Shown: positions 12,462 through 24,489, counted from the stretch's first letter. The stretch is DNA of 64,000 nt from Sipunculus nudus (GCA_026874595.1 CM049307.1:73260643-73324642); one strand, 5' to 3'. Program-made: numbers and translations. The notes: generated by a model not told the origin, from the letters alone.

Positions 12462-15079
12462 TGGGACTCAGGCTCGGAATGATCCAGCGGCCCAACTGAA
12501 TCCTAGGGTTTAGGGGACAGATACAATAGCCAGGTGCTCCTCGATCCTTTTTTTATTAGCTTTCTCTTGGCTGAAGGGTGGCACTGAGCTTGAAAATGAC
12601 AAGAACATAAATACTGCATTATACCACACCATTTGTAATTATTACAGTCATAGTAAAAATCTTAGAAATTATAAGTTTCCAAATTTAACTTCTATTACAA
12701 CTAGTTTCCAAACATAAACTTAGCTATTTGGTTTTAAGTACCAAATCTGAAAGGGTATATTAAATTATGCTGTGAAATATATTTAAACCTCCGGTAAGGC
12801 ATGGTCAATATATAATGAACCATCAGAAACTTTCGGGTTCACAAAGATACCCACTTTTAATTGAAAACGCATATCGCAGGTTTCCCGCTTTAAGGAATAG
12901 TCAATTTAGTCACCTTTAAGCCCCTCTAATAACTAATGATTTTCCAACCATACTTTAATCAATTTTATCCCATACAGGTACTAACTGTATTGCCAGACAA
13001 AGTTGGGATACTATGTTGCGCCAGCGCCGCCTCAGATTTTTTTTAGCGAACCTGTGAGCTTATGCGATGGTGCGGCGTCGTCCGTCGTGTGTCGTGCGAT
13101 GTGCGTCGTCTGTACGTTAACCATATTTATCTCAAAAACGGCAGGAGCTAGCATCACCAAATTTTTTGCAAATAATCAGTCATCCAAAAAACTATATCGG
13201 ATTTTGTTTATTTTTTTTCTAACTGCATTTTCTTAGATTTTGTAGGGAAAAGCTAAAAAAGCTTTAAAAATCTTCTTCTCCGAAACTGTCCAGCCAAATT
13301 GTCCAATATTTCACAGAAATGATCCCTGGAACAATCTTTCTCAAATTTGTTCGAATGGTTTCAGTTCGGAGATTTTTGGCCGAGTAACAGGAGGTTGAAC
13401 TTTGTTAACTGTGCAAAAAAGCATATTAAAATTTAAATCTCAGAAACGGCTGGAACTATCATCCCCAAATTTTATGCCAATGTTGGTCACATAGGTCATA
13501 TCTGAAATTGAGGTATTGTTGGCGCCACCTGCATCAGCCTTTGTTGTACGGGTCATCAGTGCCTGTATCACACTGAGGGCTACAAAAAACTTCTTCTCTG
13601 AAACCATATGGCAAAAATGTTTAATATCACACAGAAATAATCCTAGGGTAGTGCTTTCTGAAATTTGTTCAAATGGTCTCTTTTCAGTGACTTTTGGCTA
13701 AGTTATTGGAAGCTGAATTTAGTCATATGCCATAACAGCCCATTTTAGCTCAGTGGCTACAAAGGTCTTCTTCTCAAAAAACACTGGGTCAAATTCTTAA
13801 ATCTCAGACATTAATTATCCTCAGATGTTGATAATTCAAGTTTGATCAAATGGTTTTGGTTCATTGCTTTTTGGCTGAGTTACGGGAAGATGAACTTAAC
13901 CAGTTTGCTGTATCTTCCTATATGAGTTATTAACCTGCGAAACATTTTCGACTGATGCCACTGAAGCCAGTTTGTTAAATATTTTACAAGAATAATCCCT
14001 CTTATAATAATTGTCATTAATGGTTCCAGATGAATGATTTTTTGGCTGAATTATGGAGATTGAATTGAGTCATTTTACCATATATGTTAGCTGTGTTATG
14101 CTGTTACATCTGGCCTGGCACCAGTTTATCAGCATCTATTTCATCATGCCACTAGACATTTAGATTTCAGGTTATCTTTGGTTAATATTGACAAGAAAGT
14201 TTTTTTAAAAGCTTTCAAAAAGTTTAGATTTATGATTTTAATTATTCATCATACCAGGAAATGTTACAATCATGAATGTTCAACTCTGTTGCTATATAAA
14301 GACAACTGTATGTGGATTATAAATTATTGGTATCCCTACTCAACTTAATTCAAGAATATGCCATCAGTGAGATATATCTGTATTTTAATTTTGCATTCAG
14401 TATGCATCCATAATAATTTTACATATATTCCTGATTTCTTTTTTTTATAAAAAGTCAGCTGAAAAGCATTTTGAATTGGGAAAATTAATTTCAAAGTTAT
14501 TTCAAGTTGGGACCACTTTTGTGTACAGATGGCAGCACTTGGTTTACCATTGGCAGATTGCCAGTGCCTTGATGATGGCCATTAGCCAAGATGATGTCAG
14601 CTCTATCAATAGTTTTGGCACAGTGCCAGGATTGGAAGAAGTGCAGCCAGGTATAGGTCAAGAATTCACTCAGTGCAGTAGCTGCATTCTATTTATAGCT
14701 TTGGCAGACTGCTCACTGCATCAAGTTCAGCCTGAATCTATTTATAGCTTTGGCAGACTGCCAACTGTGTCAGATTATGCAACAGGTAAAAAGTTCACTC
14801 AGTCTAGCCAGGTACAGGTCAAGATTACACTCAGTGCAGTAGCTTGAGGCTGCAATTTGTCACAGGTCACTCGGGGGCAACTGCCTTACTCACCTAAGCC
14901 TTGTCAGCCCAGTGCATCAAACTCAGGGGAAGATTGACCTGTCTATGCGTCTTTGATGGTATTCTCATTTACAAGACAGGTGGTGCCACCAACATTGACT
15001 TTTGCAGTGTATGCGCCTGCTTATTTCTACAGAGGAATTTGATACATCAGCCTAAAATTGGGCATGTTTATACATTTCG

Positions 15080-17420
15080 GGAAGCTTTATAGTGTACAAG
15101 ACTGGTGGCGCCTCCTACAATAATTTTTGCACAGTGTATGTCCCTACTTATTTCACAGGAGGGGTTTGACATATCAGACCGACAATGGGCATATTTATAT
15201 ATCTCTTCGTTGTATATAAGACTGGTGGTGCCAGCTACAATCAATGATCCGCCAAAACAGAGTTTTACGGATACTATGTTTTCAGTTGGACGCCAACGCT
15301 GCAGCCATTGCCACATAGGTTTCCGGAGAACTCCTCCATAACCACTGGGCAGAGTTTTTTAAAATTCAGAATTATGATTGGTCACATGTGAACTGCTGCC
15401 CCCTCATTTTTGGTTTCCCTCTGACCTTTCCTCTCTGCCCAGCGTCCATTTGTGCGTCTGTTTCCACACATAAACCCACATATCTCTGGAACCGTTAGAC
15501 CGAACAAGCTAAAACTTTTGCACAAATGTAGCCCTTTGATAGCTTTATAACATGCACTAAAAATGGTGGCTCCACCTACAAACATTTTTACACAGCGTCC
15601 ACCTGTTCATCTGCCTTTGGATAAAATCACTCACATCTCAGCAGTTGTTTGACTTTTCCACCTGAAATTTTGCAGGTTTATGCATCCTGGACAGCTTTCT
15701 CGATTTTATGACAGGTGGCGCCACCTACATTCACGTTTACTCTGCAGACATCCAAGCTCATATCTCGGGAACCGTTTGACCGATAGGGCCAAAATTTTGC
15801 ATGTGTATTGATCTCACATAACTCTTCATCATAGGCAAAAGTGGTGGCGCCACCTGCAACCATTTATGCACAGCGTCCATTTGATCATCTGCCTATGGAT
15901 AAAATCACTCATATCTCAGCAGTGGTTTGACTTATCCACCTGAAATTTTGCAGGTTTATACATTCTGGACAGCTCTCCTGATTTTATGACAGGTGGCGCC
16001 ACCTACATTCACGTTTACTATGCAGACATCCAAGCTCTTATCTCAGGAATTGATTTACCGATTGGGCCAAAATTTTGCATGTGTATAGATCTCACATAGC
16101 TCTTCATCATAGGCAAAAGTGGTGGCGCCATCTTCAACCACTTATGCACAGCGTCCATCTGTTCATCTGCCTTGGGATAAAATCACTCATATTTCAGAAG
16201 TGGTTTGACTTATCCACCTGAAATTTTGCAGGTTTATACATCCTGGACAGCTATCTCGATTTTATGACAGTTGGCGCCACCTACATTCACGTTTACTCTG
16301 CAGACATCCAAGCTCATAGACTGGTACCCTGCTCTATTATGGCCCTCAGCCAAGCATAGAGACAGGCGTACAACGCCATCTTAAGTAGTCCCAGTTGCAA
16401 CTCCTGACTTACCTATAGACTGGTTTCTACTTCACGCTCCTACCGGTTATCATGTACGTTCACGTGATCCTGGTTGATTATCCGCGAAGATTTCTTATAA
16501 AATAACTTTCTTTTGTTATTTCTAGTTTTCAAATATTGAAAAATGAGTTATTGCAAAAAAATTGAATGATGGTTGCATAGATAATACGATATACTGAATC
16601 TTTGATTTTCCACGGTAAGTAGCAGTGATTAATTATTAATATCTATTAATCTAATCATTGATGTCACATTTAATATACAGCCAACTTTTGTAACTTCTTT
16701 GAGCAAATGAAATGCTTATTTTTATCATATATAATATATACTGGAGTTGGTACCAGTCTGCCAAGAATACAAAAGATGGCGTTGTACGCCCGTCTCTATG
16801 ATTGGCCTAGAGCAGCGGTGCCATAATAGAGCGGGGTACCAGTCTACCAAGCTCATATCTCGGGAACCTTTTGACCGATTGGGCCAAAATTTTGCATGTG
16901 TATTGATCTCACATAGCTCTTCATCATAGGCAAAAGTGGTGGCGCCACCTGCAACCACTTATGCACAGGGTCTATCTGTTCGTCTGCCTTGGGATCAAAT
17001 CACTCATATCTCAGAAGTGGTTTGACTTATCCACCTGAAATTTTGCAGGTTTATACATCCTGGACAGCTATTTCGATTTTATGACAGGTGGCGCCACCGG
17101 CATTCACGTTTACTCTGCACACATCCAAGCTCATATCTCGGGAACCGTTTGACCGATTGGGCCAAAATTTTGCATGTGTAAATTATCTCACATAGCTCGT
17201 CATCATAGGCAAAAGTGGTGGCGCCACCTGCAACCACTTATGCACAGCGTCCATCTGTTCGTCTGCCTTGAGATAAAATCACTCCTATCTCAGCAGTGGT
17301 TTGACTTATCCACCTGAAATTTTGCAGGTTTATAAATATTGGACTATTTCCTCAATTTTATGACAGTTGGCACCACCTACATTCACGTTTACACTGCAGA
17401 CATCCACGCTTATATGCAAC
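15080..17420. repeat. 278-bp dimeric tandem array with GGTGGCGCCACC cores
   Basis: Palindromic GGTGGCGCCACC cores or close variants occur at about 15,714, 15,842, 15,991, 16,120, 16,271, 16,938, 17,085, 17,216 and 17,366. Like cores are spaced 277-281 bp apart, so the unit is a dimer of two ~140-bp monomers, each also holding a TATCTCAGRARYGGTTTGAC-type line. The array is split by the insertion at 16,317-16,846. Open frames such as 15,678-15,863 follow the repeat and are not taken as genes. Confidence 0.9.
16317..16846. mobile_element. 530-bp TIR element with 9-bp target duplication, Mutator-like MITE
   Basis: The element starts TAGACTGGTACC and ends GGTACCAGTCTA. The left terminal repeat (16,317-16,382) and the right one (16,773-16,846) match as inverted repeats with a few indels; extra GACTGGT motifs sit inside each end. 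It is flanked by a perfect 9-bp duplication, CCAAGCTCA, at 16,308-16,316 and 16,847-16,855. Neighbouring 278-bp units show the unfilled site with one copy. A 9-bp duplication and long TIRs suit the Mutator superfamily. There is no transposase ORF; the interior is AT-rich. Confidence 0.85.
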
Positions 17421-18063
17421 ACACCTCATTCTATTCCCCTTGCCACTTAATCCATGCCTCACTTCACCCGTCCCACTCTGATTTCTACAGATACACATAG
17501 TCGCTTGTCGACTACCCATATTCTAGTTTAAACATGTCCTAATCTGAAACTTGCAGGTCTGAAATGTCCATTTTGCTATAATAATAATGACTAAGGTAGA
17601 TATGCAGGACTTAAGAGGATCAATATTAAATTTTAAAAATAAACCTCCATTCATACTCCCAAACTTTGCACAGGTTCGCGTTAGGCCTGTAGGCCATGAT
17701 TTCTGGCGAGATAACTTGAAAAATCTGTCACGGATTTTTACCAAACTTTTAATACCCATTTCATTCTACATGAAAGTACTGTGAGCATTATATGTAAAAA
17801 AATAATGGACTGAGATCTTTTATATTATATATATACATAGATATAGTTTATGGGATGAGGTATATGTAAATTGGGATCAAGACCTCTCCTATGAGAGTGG
17901 CCTTGGCCTTGAAAATTTCCATATCTGGTGAAAAAGTTTATAGATGGAACCATGGTCGAAACAAAGTGTCAGTGTATGCTGCTGAAGATGGGGGTCTCTT
18001 CTTAAGGGGGGGGGGTTAATTATCTGGGGATGTTATGGCACCTCCGGTGCCAAGAAATTCTAG

Positions 18064-19940
18064 TTTATTTACTTATTTTATTTATATATTTTCCATCTTA
18101 AGGAGGATTTTAACCTGGATTAAGCGCTATATAAATATTTTTATACTACAAAAACAATATGGTCTCACAATTATGCCTCTTAGGAAATATAATGAAACAA
18201 GGATCTACTAATTCCGTTTAGTGACATCTGAAGGGCAGGATTGCCTGACTTGCCATCTGTCAGTTTGCCCAACCTCCTACCATGACCCAGTAAATAAGAA
18301 ACTTTTAGTTACTGACAAATAAGGAAATTAAGTTTTATAAGAAAAAGAAACAGCTACCGAAATTATAACAAGGTAAAGTGAACAGCAATGAAATATACAT
18401 TTTATTGGGTGTAAGACAATGAGTAAGGAAATTTAATTGAAAACGAGTTCACTTTTATACCTTCGCTTCCCAAAAGGGCAGACGTTCATGCCGTGTCCTT
18501 CTACATCTTCTTGCTTTTATAATAGAGGTACTTATGCTCCCTCAACCACTCTGGTCCATCTGTTCCCCTTGGGTATCAGTGAGAGGAGGTGGCAGAATAC
18601 AGTTATGATACAGCAACTTCAGTTGTAGCTGTAAGTAGGGTCAACCACTTTACAACGAAAGTTGAAGCTTTGTTTGCCACTTTCCCTTCTTCGCCCTGAT
18701 GCATCATGAAACGGAAAACCTCCTTCGAAGCAAGAGTTTAAACAGTAAACTGGTGTTGAGAGTTTTCGCAAACAATATAATTTGAACACCTTGAGAGAGA
18801 GTAAAACCAGAACCTTTTCCAAACCAATGTGGCATCTACAAATTTAAGATCCTTCTGAGATTTTCCTATATCTTGTTCCTGGTCCTTCCTACACATGTGA
18901 GCTTAACACTGCTCTTCTTTTGCTGCTTTGTCATCAATCTTTGAATTTTTATAATTTCACACTGATCTTTTCCAGGTTTGTTGAATCTATAACTTTGCCT
19001 AGCGCTAATTATTCTTCTATACAGCCTCTTCTCAGGGGTAATTCTTTTCTCTGAGGTCAAACATCTGTATTGACAGAGTAGCTTCAAGGTACTTCCCTTT
19101 GGATTGGGCTTTGCAATACTGTGAATGTAAGGTTAGAACTGGTTGATATGCTCCTTGATGAACTAAGTATGCCCTTCACGGATCTTCTTATCAGATTCAG
19201 AATTCCCTGTGACTTTTCGTGAAAATCCCTGATGGCATCTGCTTTTTATGTTTAGAACAGTGAATACTATCTTTTTTTACAAACTTCAGTTCCCTTGCTG
19301 TCAACAGTTAGATGGTAATGCATTGTGTTTTGTCTCCTATTCTTCTTGGTTTCTGTCTCTCTTCTCTGATTGTGAAACATGTTTATAGATGAGTGGATCG
19401 GTGTCTCTTGAAGCCAAGTAGGTCCTGACCTGAATATCTCTTGTATTTGCTCCTCTATGAAATGGCTCAGACAGTTGTACAAAGACAACAGTCATGTGCT
19501 CTTGTACTTATCTCCTGTCTGGCGAATTGTCCTTTAATATTTTCATCCAAGACTTGTGATCTGCCCTCTATCGACCTCTCTTTGCCTTAGCTACACTATT
19601 CAGCTCTTAACTCAGAATCTTCAGGTGGTGCTAAACATGGAGGAAAAGCTTTTAATTTTTTTCCTTAGATATCAGATCTTTTTAACAAAAAATAAGTATA
19701 CACCAGAGAACACATTGGTCTAGTTTATTAATTTTACCATGATAACTGATATTAAGGCTTCTCAGGGGAACGAGTAACTAAACAAAATACAAGTAAGAGG
19801 TAGCTTATCAGTAATCATACGCTTGGTAAAACTGCTGTCACCCGCCGCTGACATTGGCAGCCCATCAGTGAAATATTCTAGAATATTTCTGTAGCCTCAG
19901 TTTCCCTGAGTTCTAAATTATACTGCTTACAGACATATTT
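18064..19940. other. Intergenic stretch with possible decayed coding remnants
   Basis: A short LINE-tail-like line (AAGCGCTATATAAAT near 18,122) follows the Helitron end. Between 18,600 and 19,500 the minus strand has several basic open frames of 60-75 codons separated by stops and frameshifts. They are Lys/Arg/Cys/His-rich in places, but no aligned zinc-finger pattern or other domain could be confirmed. Nothing else is recognised. Confidence 0.3.
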
Positions 19941-19974
19941 TATGTATTCTTTATAGGTATTCTGCCTTTTTTGT

Positions 19975-20155
19975 GGTCGGATTTTTTGCCGAGCGCTACC
20001 CCGGCAACGGGTTTCACACCAGTCACTGGTCTGATCCACGTGGGGCTACCGAGCGCTTGTGACTTTTTGCCGGGCGCTACCCTTCTGTGACAACATGGAG
20101 TTCTTTGACCCACGTGGGCTACCAAGCGGTATGGCCTTTTTGCAGGATGCCATAA
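19975..20155. repeat. Two-copy ~90-bp tandem repeat
   Basis: Two diverged copies share TTTTTGCCGAGCGCTACCC and GATCCACGTGGGGCTACC blocks (19,984-20,070 and 20,071-20,150). The sequence is GC-rich against its surroundings. No function is inferred. Confidence 0.6.
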
Positions 20156-20619
20156 TAATCCCCCCGGTCATGTAGAAACTGGTGCTAGGGATGTTCCAGA
20201 ACTAGGTAAAGTGAATAGTGCAAAACACTAATACAATATGCAGGTACGATACAGGCGTACAATAGCAATTAAGAAGTAAGAAGTAAAGAACCGGCCCTGG
20301 ATATTGAACCATTTGCATAAGTCATAAAATAGAGCATTATACAGTGAACATGAAACAAAATATGAAATGCATTAAGAGAAAAATGTTAGTATCCCAGTCC
20401 TCCAGCTCTGCCGTCTGGACCGAGACAAAGTATAAATGCAGATATCTTACAGTAAACTTATACTATCGAACTTTGAAAGGAACTCCAGTTATACCGACTG
20501 AGCAAGTCCCAGGCTTATGATACAAGTGCAAATGTGAAAAAGATGCAATAGTGATTAACTTATTGGAAGGCCCCGTACAATTTTATGGCATTTTGGTTTC
20601 ATTTTTACAGTCATTTGAC
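20156..20619. other. No recognisable feature
   Basis: AT-rich sequence without a convincing gene or repeat. It follows a CCCCCC tract and borders the 3' end of the TatD pseudogene. Confidence 0.4.
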
Positions 20620-21895
20620 AGATTACACGCGTTAACTCCTCCAGGGGCCGGGGGATTGACACAGGTAGGGGCAATCAGACTCTAAGAGTAGTCGGTCGAG
20701 TTGAAGGTTACTTAAAGCTTCATGGGTCGGAATTGAACTTTATAATGTCCTGGACATGCCGCACATACATTCAGGCAAGGATTGTGCCCATCCTTTCAGT
20801 TTTGAGTTTCCCCTGTGTAGCAGTGACGATGTATTTTTCTGTCACCAAGTTGTTGCATAGCAACGTCTCCAGCACATGCTTGGCTGCTGACCAATCACCA
20901 GATTCCCTGCAGTGAAGGATGAATACCTTTTCCGGAGGCTGTTGCAGCAGACCAAACACCTTGTCTAGGAATTCAAACTGTATTGTCTGACTGTGAACTG
21001 AGTAATCCAAACCTACTTTACCTAGTTCTACAAAGGATGGTAGACGGAGCCACTCGTCTAATTCCCAAAGTAGGCTGAAATACTGTTTTGTTAACAATTT
21101 GGGATGAATGCCGTAAGAAAATCTGACTTCTTTTGTCTTCTTGGATGGCTGTGTGGTCAGCCCAGTGCGACAGATAACACAAACTTTGCAACAAGTCCGC
21201 ATAGGGTATAACTATTGTGACACTACCTTCATACTGCATACGTGCATGAGTGTCTTGTTAAGAGCATGTCGATATGGCAATGGGAGTCAATTACTGCCAT
21301 GGTTATTGTTGGGCCATGTTGTTCGAAACTTGGCAAGCTGCTTACAAGTCTTGGAGACAGATTGGGCAAAATAATAGAAAGAGTTTCCCAGTGCAGCAAA
21401 GCTGCAATACAGTTCGAAGGATGCATAAAAATTTGATCTTCGGGAAGCTGCCAGTTATGTCAGAACGCTCTGTTCTTCATGGGAGAATTCTTTGTTTGGA
21501 TTCCATGTACGACTACATGCTGCAGACTGCCCAGACTGAGGTTGGACCGGATGAGTTCCAGAAGGGTTTTGTGGTAGTCAAGGAATGGTGCGTATTTGTT
21601 AAGACATTTGCGCATGTGCTTTTTTTTTCAAGAAGCTGGTGGGGCCTTCTTGAACGCGACAATGCCATCAAGCAGTGGAATGCTGAAACCACCAGGTCAG
21701 ATAGTGTCTCAACACATGCCTCCTCTGATGGGAATCTGTTTGCTGACAAACCAGGCATTTAAGGACCAGTTTCTTCGTTTTCTGTTTCTTACTGCCATCG
21801 GGTGCAGTAACTGGTAATGCCTCTAAGGGTACCCCTGGCTGAGGTAAATCCTCATCGTAATCAGGTATGAACTGATCTTCCCCAAACACCTCCAT
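20620..21895 (-). pseudogene. Zinc-finger-like plus TatD-family metal-dependent hydrolase, broken (TATDN2-like)
   Basis: The hallmarks of a TatD nuclease appear in order on the minus strand but in different frames: VIDSHCHID (HxH metal site, about 21,270-21,300), YGIHP (about 21,105), VGLDYS (about 21,000), HCRES (about 20,905), HRHCYTG (20,812-20,834) and ESDCPYL (20,662-20,685, the C-terminal metal Asp). At least three frameshifts lie between them. Upstream (21,668-21,895) a frame starts MEVFGEDQF and leads into a Cys/His-rich segment, KCLVCQQ...RRHVLRH, then a TGA where a Cys would complete a second CxxC knuckle (...TA*WHC). No introns interrupt it, so it is either a retrocopy or a decayed member of an intron-poor family. 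TatD proteins are Mg-dependent DNases. The fusion to a zinc-finger-like N-terminus is inferred from order and spacing. Confidence 0.75.
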
Positions 21896-22225
21896 CTCTA
21901 CAAGTATGAAACGGTACCGAATTAAAGAGGATCCGGTTTAACGTAAACATAACTAGGTTTATGTGCACGTGCTCCTTAACAATATTAATCTGCAGAGGCA
22001 GAAAATCTTATTCTACTGGGTGTAATCTTATATGTGTCTTGGCCGTTTGATTCTGCGCCTAGTCTTGATGTGCGTCTTTTGCTCAGGGTCACTCTGTGAT
22101 GTCTGGTCAGTAGGTGTGGTAGACGGCTTTTCTGGTCCAGCTGGCCTTTTACATCTAGATTCTTAGTACTGTGAGCATTATCAGTAAAAAAACTAATGGA
22201 CAGATTTCTTTCATATTATGCATAT

Positions 22226-22632
22226 TGTAACGAAGACAAATAAATGAGGGGAAAATCCTGGGTCGATCCGGGAGTCGAACGCAGGTCGGTGGCCACAAAG
22301 AAAAGCATGCTTCACTAGCGAGACAGTTCGGTCGGTTTTTATGTCACCCCGTAACACAACCCCTCTTAAGAGCATTCTGCTATCAGAACAAGACTAATTA
22401 TTCCAGGAGTCACACTTTGGTGAGCTTATTCCCTTGGCCACAAAGTTAACCGTCACGTTAGACGAGCCCCCATTTTGTTACGAAGGCAAATTGTTGAGGG
22501 GGAAAATCCTGGGCCGATCCGGGAGTCGAACCCAGGTCGGTGGCGAACAAGTCCGGCGTCCCAACCGCTTCGCTAGAAAAGCAAGCTTCACCAGCGAGAC
22601 AGTTCGGTCCGTTTTTATGTCACCCCGTAACA
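22226..22632 (-). mobile_element. TRIM: miniature LTR retroelement with tRNA-like LTRs
   Basis: Two direct repeats (22,226-22,356 and 22,476-22,632) with TG...CA ends flank 119 bp. Read on the minus strand, the 5' LTR is followed after AAA by TGGGGGCTCGTC (22,461-22,472), which matches the first 12 bases of a tRNA-Pro primer binding site. The 3' LTR is preceded by a purine tract AAGAGGGGTTG (22,357-22,367). A 4-bp duplication ATAT flanks the element (22,222-22,225; 22,633-22,636). The related Helitron copy at about 35,790-35,805 preserves the empty site, which confirms the borders. No gag or pol is present, so mobility would need proteins from elsewhere. The two LTRs differ by point changes and a central deletion in the 3' one. 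Confidence 0.85.
22476..22632 (-). repeat. 5' LTR of the TRIM with pol III-type A and B boxes
   Basis: On the minus strand this 157-bp LTR holds TAGCGAAGCGG, fitting the tRNA A box, and GGTTCGACTCC, fitting the B box, with a T-arm-like stem CTGGG/CCCGG around the latter. A full acceptor stem is not seen. Cassandra elements of plants carry 5S rRNA in their LTRs; here the passenger looks like a tRNA. The 131-bp partner (22,226-22,356) keeps the B box (with GCGTTCGACTCC) but has lost the A-box region. Confidence 0.7.
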
Positions 22633-22979
22633 ATATTCATAGGTATGGGTTATTGGAAGATGACTATTTAAATTAGGGTCATGCTCTTTCACATGATGGT
22701 GACCTTGACCTTGAATATTACAATATATGATGGAAATCACACAAAATCATAAATATTTCAATAAGGGATGCATGGTTTGATTCAAAAATCAAATTGACCG
22801 ATGATCTTAAATAACTTTGTCTTCTGTCGAAGACACGTGGCGCCAACTTTGTCCTTTTCTTGTTTTTGCGCCTTCTAATACCCCATCATTACCACTTGAC
22901 AGTACTGTGAACATTATAAGTCAAAAACTAATGGACAGATTGGGCATTGCCATTCTTTTTGGATACCTCCATCTTGTAC

Positions 22980-24300
22980 TAAAATAATTTTTTTTCATTT
23001 GGCATCCACCCGTACGTTTGCTTCAGGGTAAAATTGCTAATATCTCAGGTATGGTTCAATGTATTGGTCTGAAATTTGGCATGTGCGTCCATCTTGGAGG
23101 GTTTTCTCGTAAAGCTGACAGGTGGTGTTACCTTTCTTACCGTTTTTATAGTATAAATAAATGCCCTTTTCTCAGTAACAATTTGCCGTATTGGCCTGAA
23201 ATTGTGCTTGTCTATAGATGTTAAGTACCTCCATTTCATATTCAAGACTGGTGGCGTCATCTGCAATATTTTTGTGTGGCGTCCATCAGCACATTTGCTT
23301 TAGGTGAAAATTGCTTATATCTTAGGAGTCGTTCAATGTGTTGGTCTGAAATTTGACATGTACATCAACCTTACAGTGTTTTTCTCCTAAAGCGGACAGG
23401 TGGTGTCACCTTACTTACCGTTTCAATAGTATAATTAAATGCCCTTTTCTCAGTTACAATTTGTCGTATTGGCATGAAATGGTGTTTGTCCATAGATGTT
23501 TAAGTACCTCGATCCATCTCATATACAAGACTGGTGGCGTCATCTGCAATATTTTTGTGTGGCGTCCATCAGCACATTTGCTTTAGGTGAAAATTGCTTA
23601 TATCGTAGGAGTCGTTCAATGTTTCTGTCTGAAATTCTGCATGAACATCATCCTTAGAGAGTTCTCCCGTAAAACAGAAAGGCGGCGCTACCTACCTTAC
23701 CTTTTCATAGTATAAATTAGCGCCATTTTCTCGAGGATGATTTGCCGGATTGGCCTGAAATTGTGCTTGTCTATAGATCTTGGATACCTCTATCACATAT
23801 CCAAGACTCGTGGCGCCATCTGCAATTTTTAACGTTTGATGTCCATCCGCACATTTACTTTAGGTGAAAATAGCTCTTATCTCAGGAGTGGTTGAATGTA
23901 CTGGTCTGAAATTTGGCATGTACCTCCATTTTGGAGAGTTTTCTCGTAAAGCAGAAAGGTGACCCACCTGCCTTACCGTTTTCATAATATAAATTAATGC
24001 CCTTTTTCAGGAATAATTAACCGTATTGGCCTGAAATTGTGTTTGTCAATAGATATTGGATACCTCCATCACATACTCTAGACTGGTGGCGCTATCTGCA
24101 ATCGTTCTCGTTTGGTGTCCATACGTACATCTGCTTTAGGTGAAAATAGCTCATATCTCAGGAGTCTTTCAATGTGTTGGTCTGCAATTTGGCATGTACA
24201 TCTATCTTTGAGAGTTTTCTCATCAAGCAAACCGGTGCCGCCACCTACTTTACCATTTTAATAGTATAAATTAATCCTCTTTTTTAAGATTGATTTACCA
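22980..24300. repeat. 278-bp dimeric array inside Helitron copy 2
   Basis: Cores of the GACTGGTGGCGYCATCTGCAAT type occur at 23,250, 23,530, 23,811 and 24,084 (280, 281 and 273 bp apart), alternating with CAGGTGGTGTYACCT-type cores at 23,120, 23,398, 23,681, 23,960 and 24,236. It is the same family as 15,080-17,420 and 36,150-36,650. Confidence 0.9.
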
Positions 24301-24489
24301 TATTGGCCCCCATATTTGGTGAAAAATATTGTTTCACAAGTTGATGGATGGAAGAAATCATGGACGCTTGCCAAGTGTCAGTATATATGCTGCTGCATAT
24401 CGGGGCCTGTTCTTAAAGGGGGTGGGGGGGGGGGCGGGTATTAATTGTCTGGTAATACTATTGCACCTGCGGTGCCAAGAAATGTCTAG

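Larger units (their letters stand above)
10651..13029. other. Centre of the mirrored structure, mostly unassigned
   Basis: AT-rich sequence between the two inverted arms. It holds two coding-like minus-strand stretches listed separately and otherwise nothing recognisable. Whether the arms and this centre form one mobile unit, or two elements inserted in opposite directions, cannot be decided here. Confidence 0.4.
13030..18063 (+). mobile_element. Non-autonomous Helitron-like element, copy 1
   Basis: The right end has the classic Helitron 3' terminus: a 7-bp stem TGGCACC/GGTGCCA with a 3-nt loop (18,036-18,052), seven bases, then CTAG (18,060-18,063) followed by T. The same terminus closes two other copies at 24,489 and 36,811. 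The left boundary is put near the GTGAGCTTATGCG/GTCCGTCGTGTGTCG sequence at about 13,048-13,100, which resembles the start of other repeats here, but no 5' TC is established. Inside are about 2 kb shared with the inverted arm, a 278-bp tandem array and a G-run close to the 3' end. No Rep/helicase gene is present, so it would depend on other elements. Family assignment rests on the 3' end. Confidence 0.6.
22150..24489 (+). mobile_element. Non-autonomous Helitron-like element, copy 2
   Basis: It ends with the stem TTGCACC/GGTGCCA (24,461-24,477), eight bases, CTAG (24,486-24,489) and T. A G-rich tract lies about 30 bp before the stem. Its 5' part (AGTACTGTGAGCATTAT near 22,168, repeated at 22,904) matches 17,779 in copy 1 and 35,740 in copy 3. 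The left limit is uncertain. It carries the 278-bp array (22,980-24,300) and was hit by the TRIM at 22,226-22,632. There is no coding capacity for a helicase. Confidence 0.6.

Noticed and set aside
21274-21762. A 162-codon plus-strand frame
   Set aside because: It is antisense to the TatD pseudogene, whose conserved motifs are on the minus strand.
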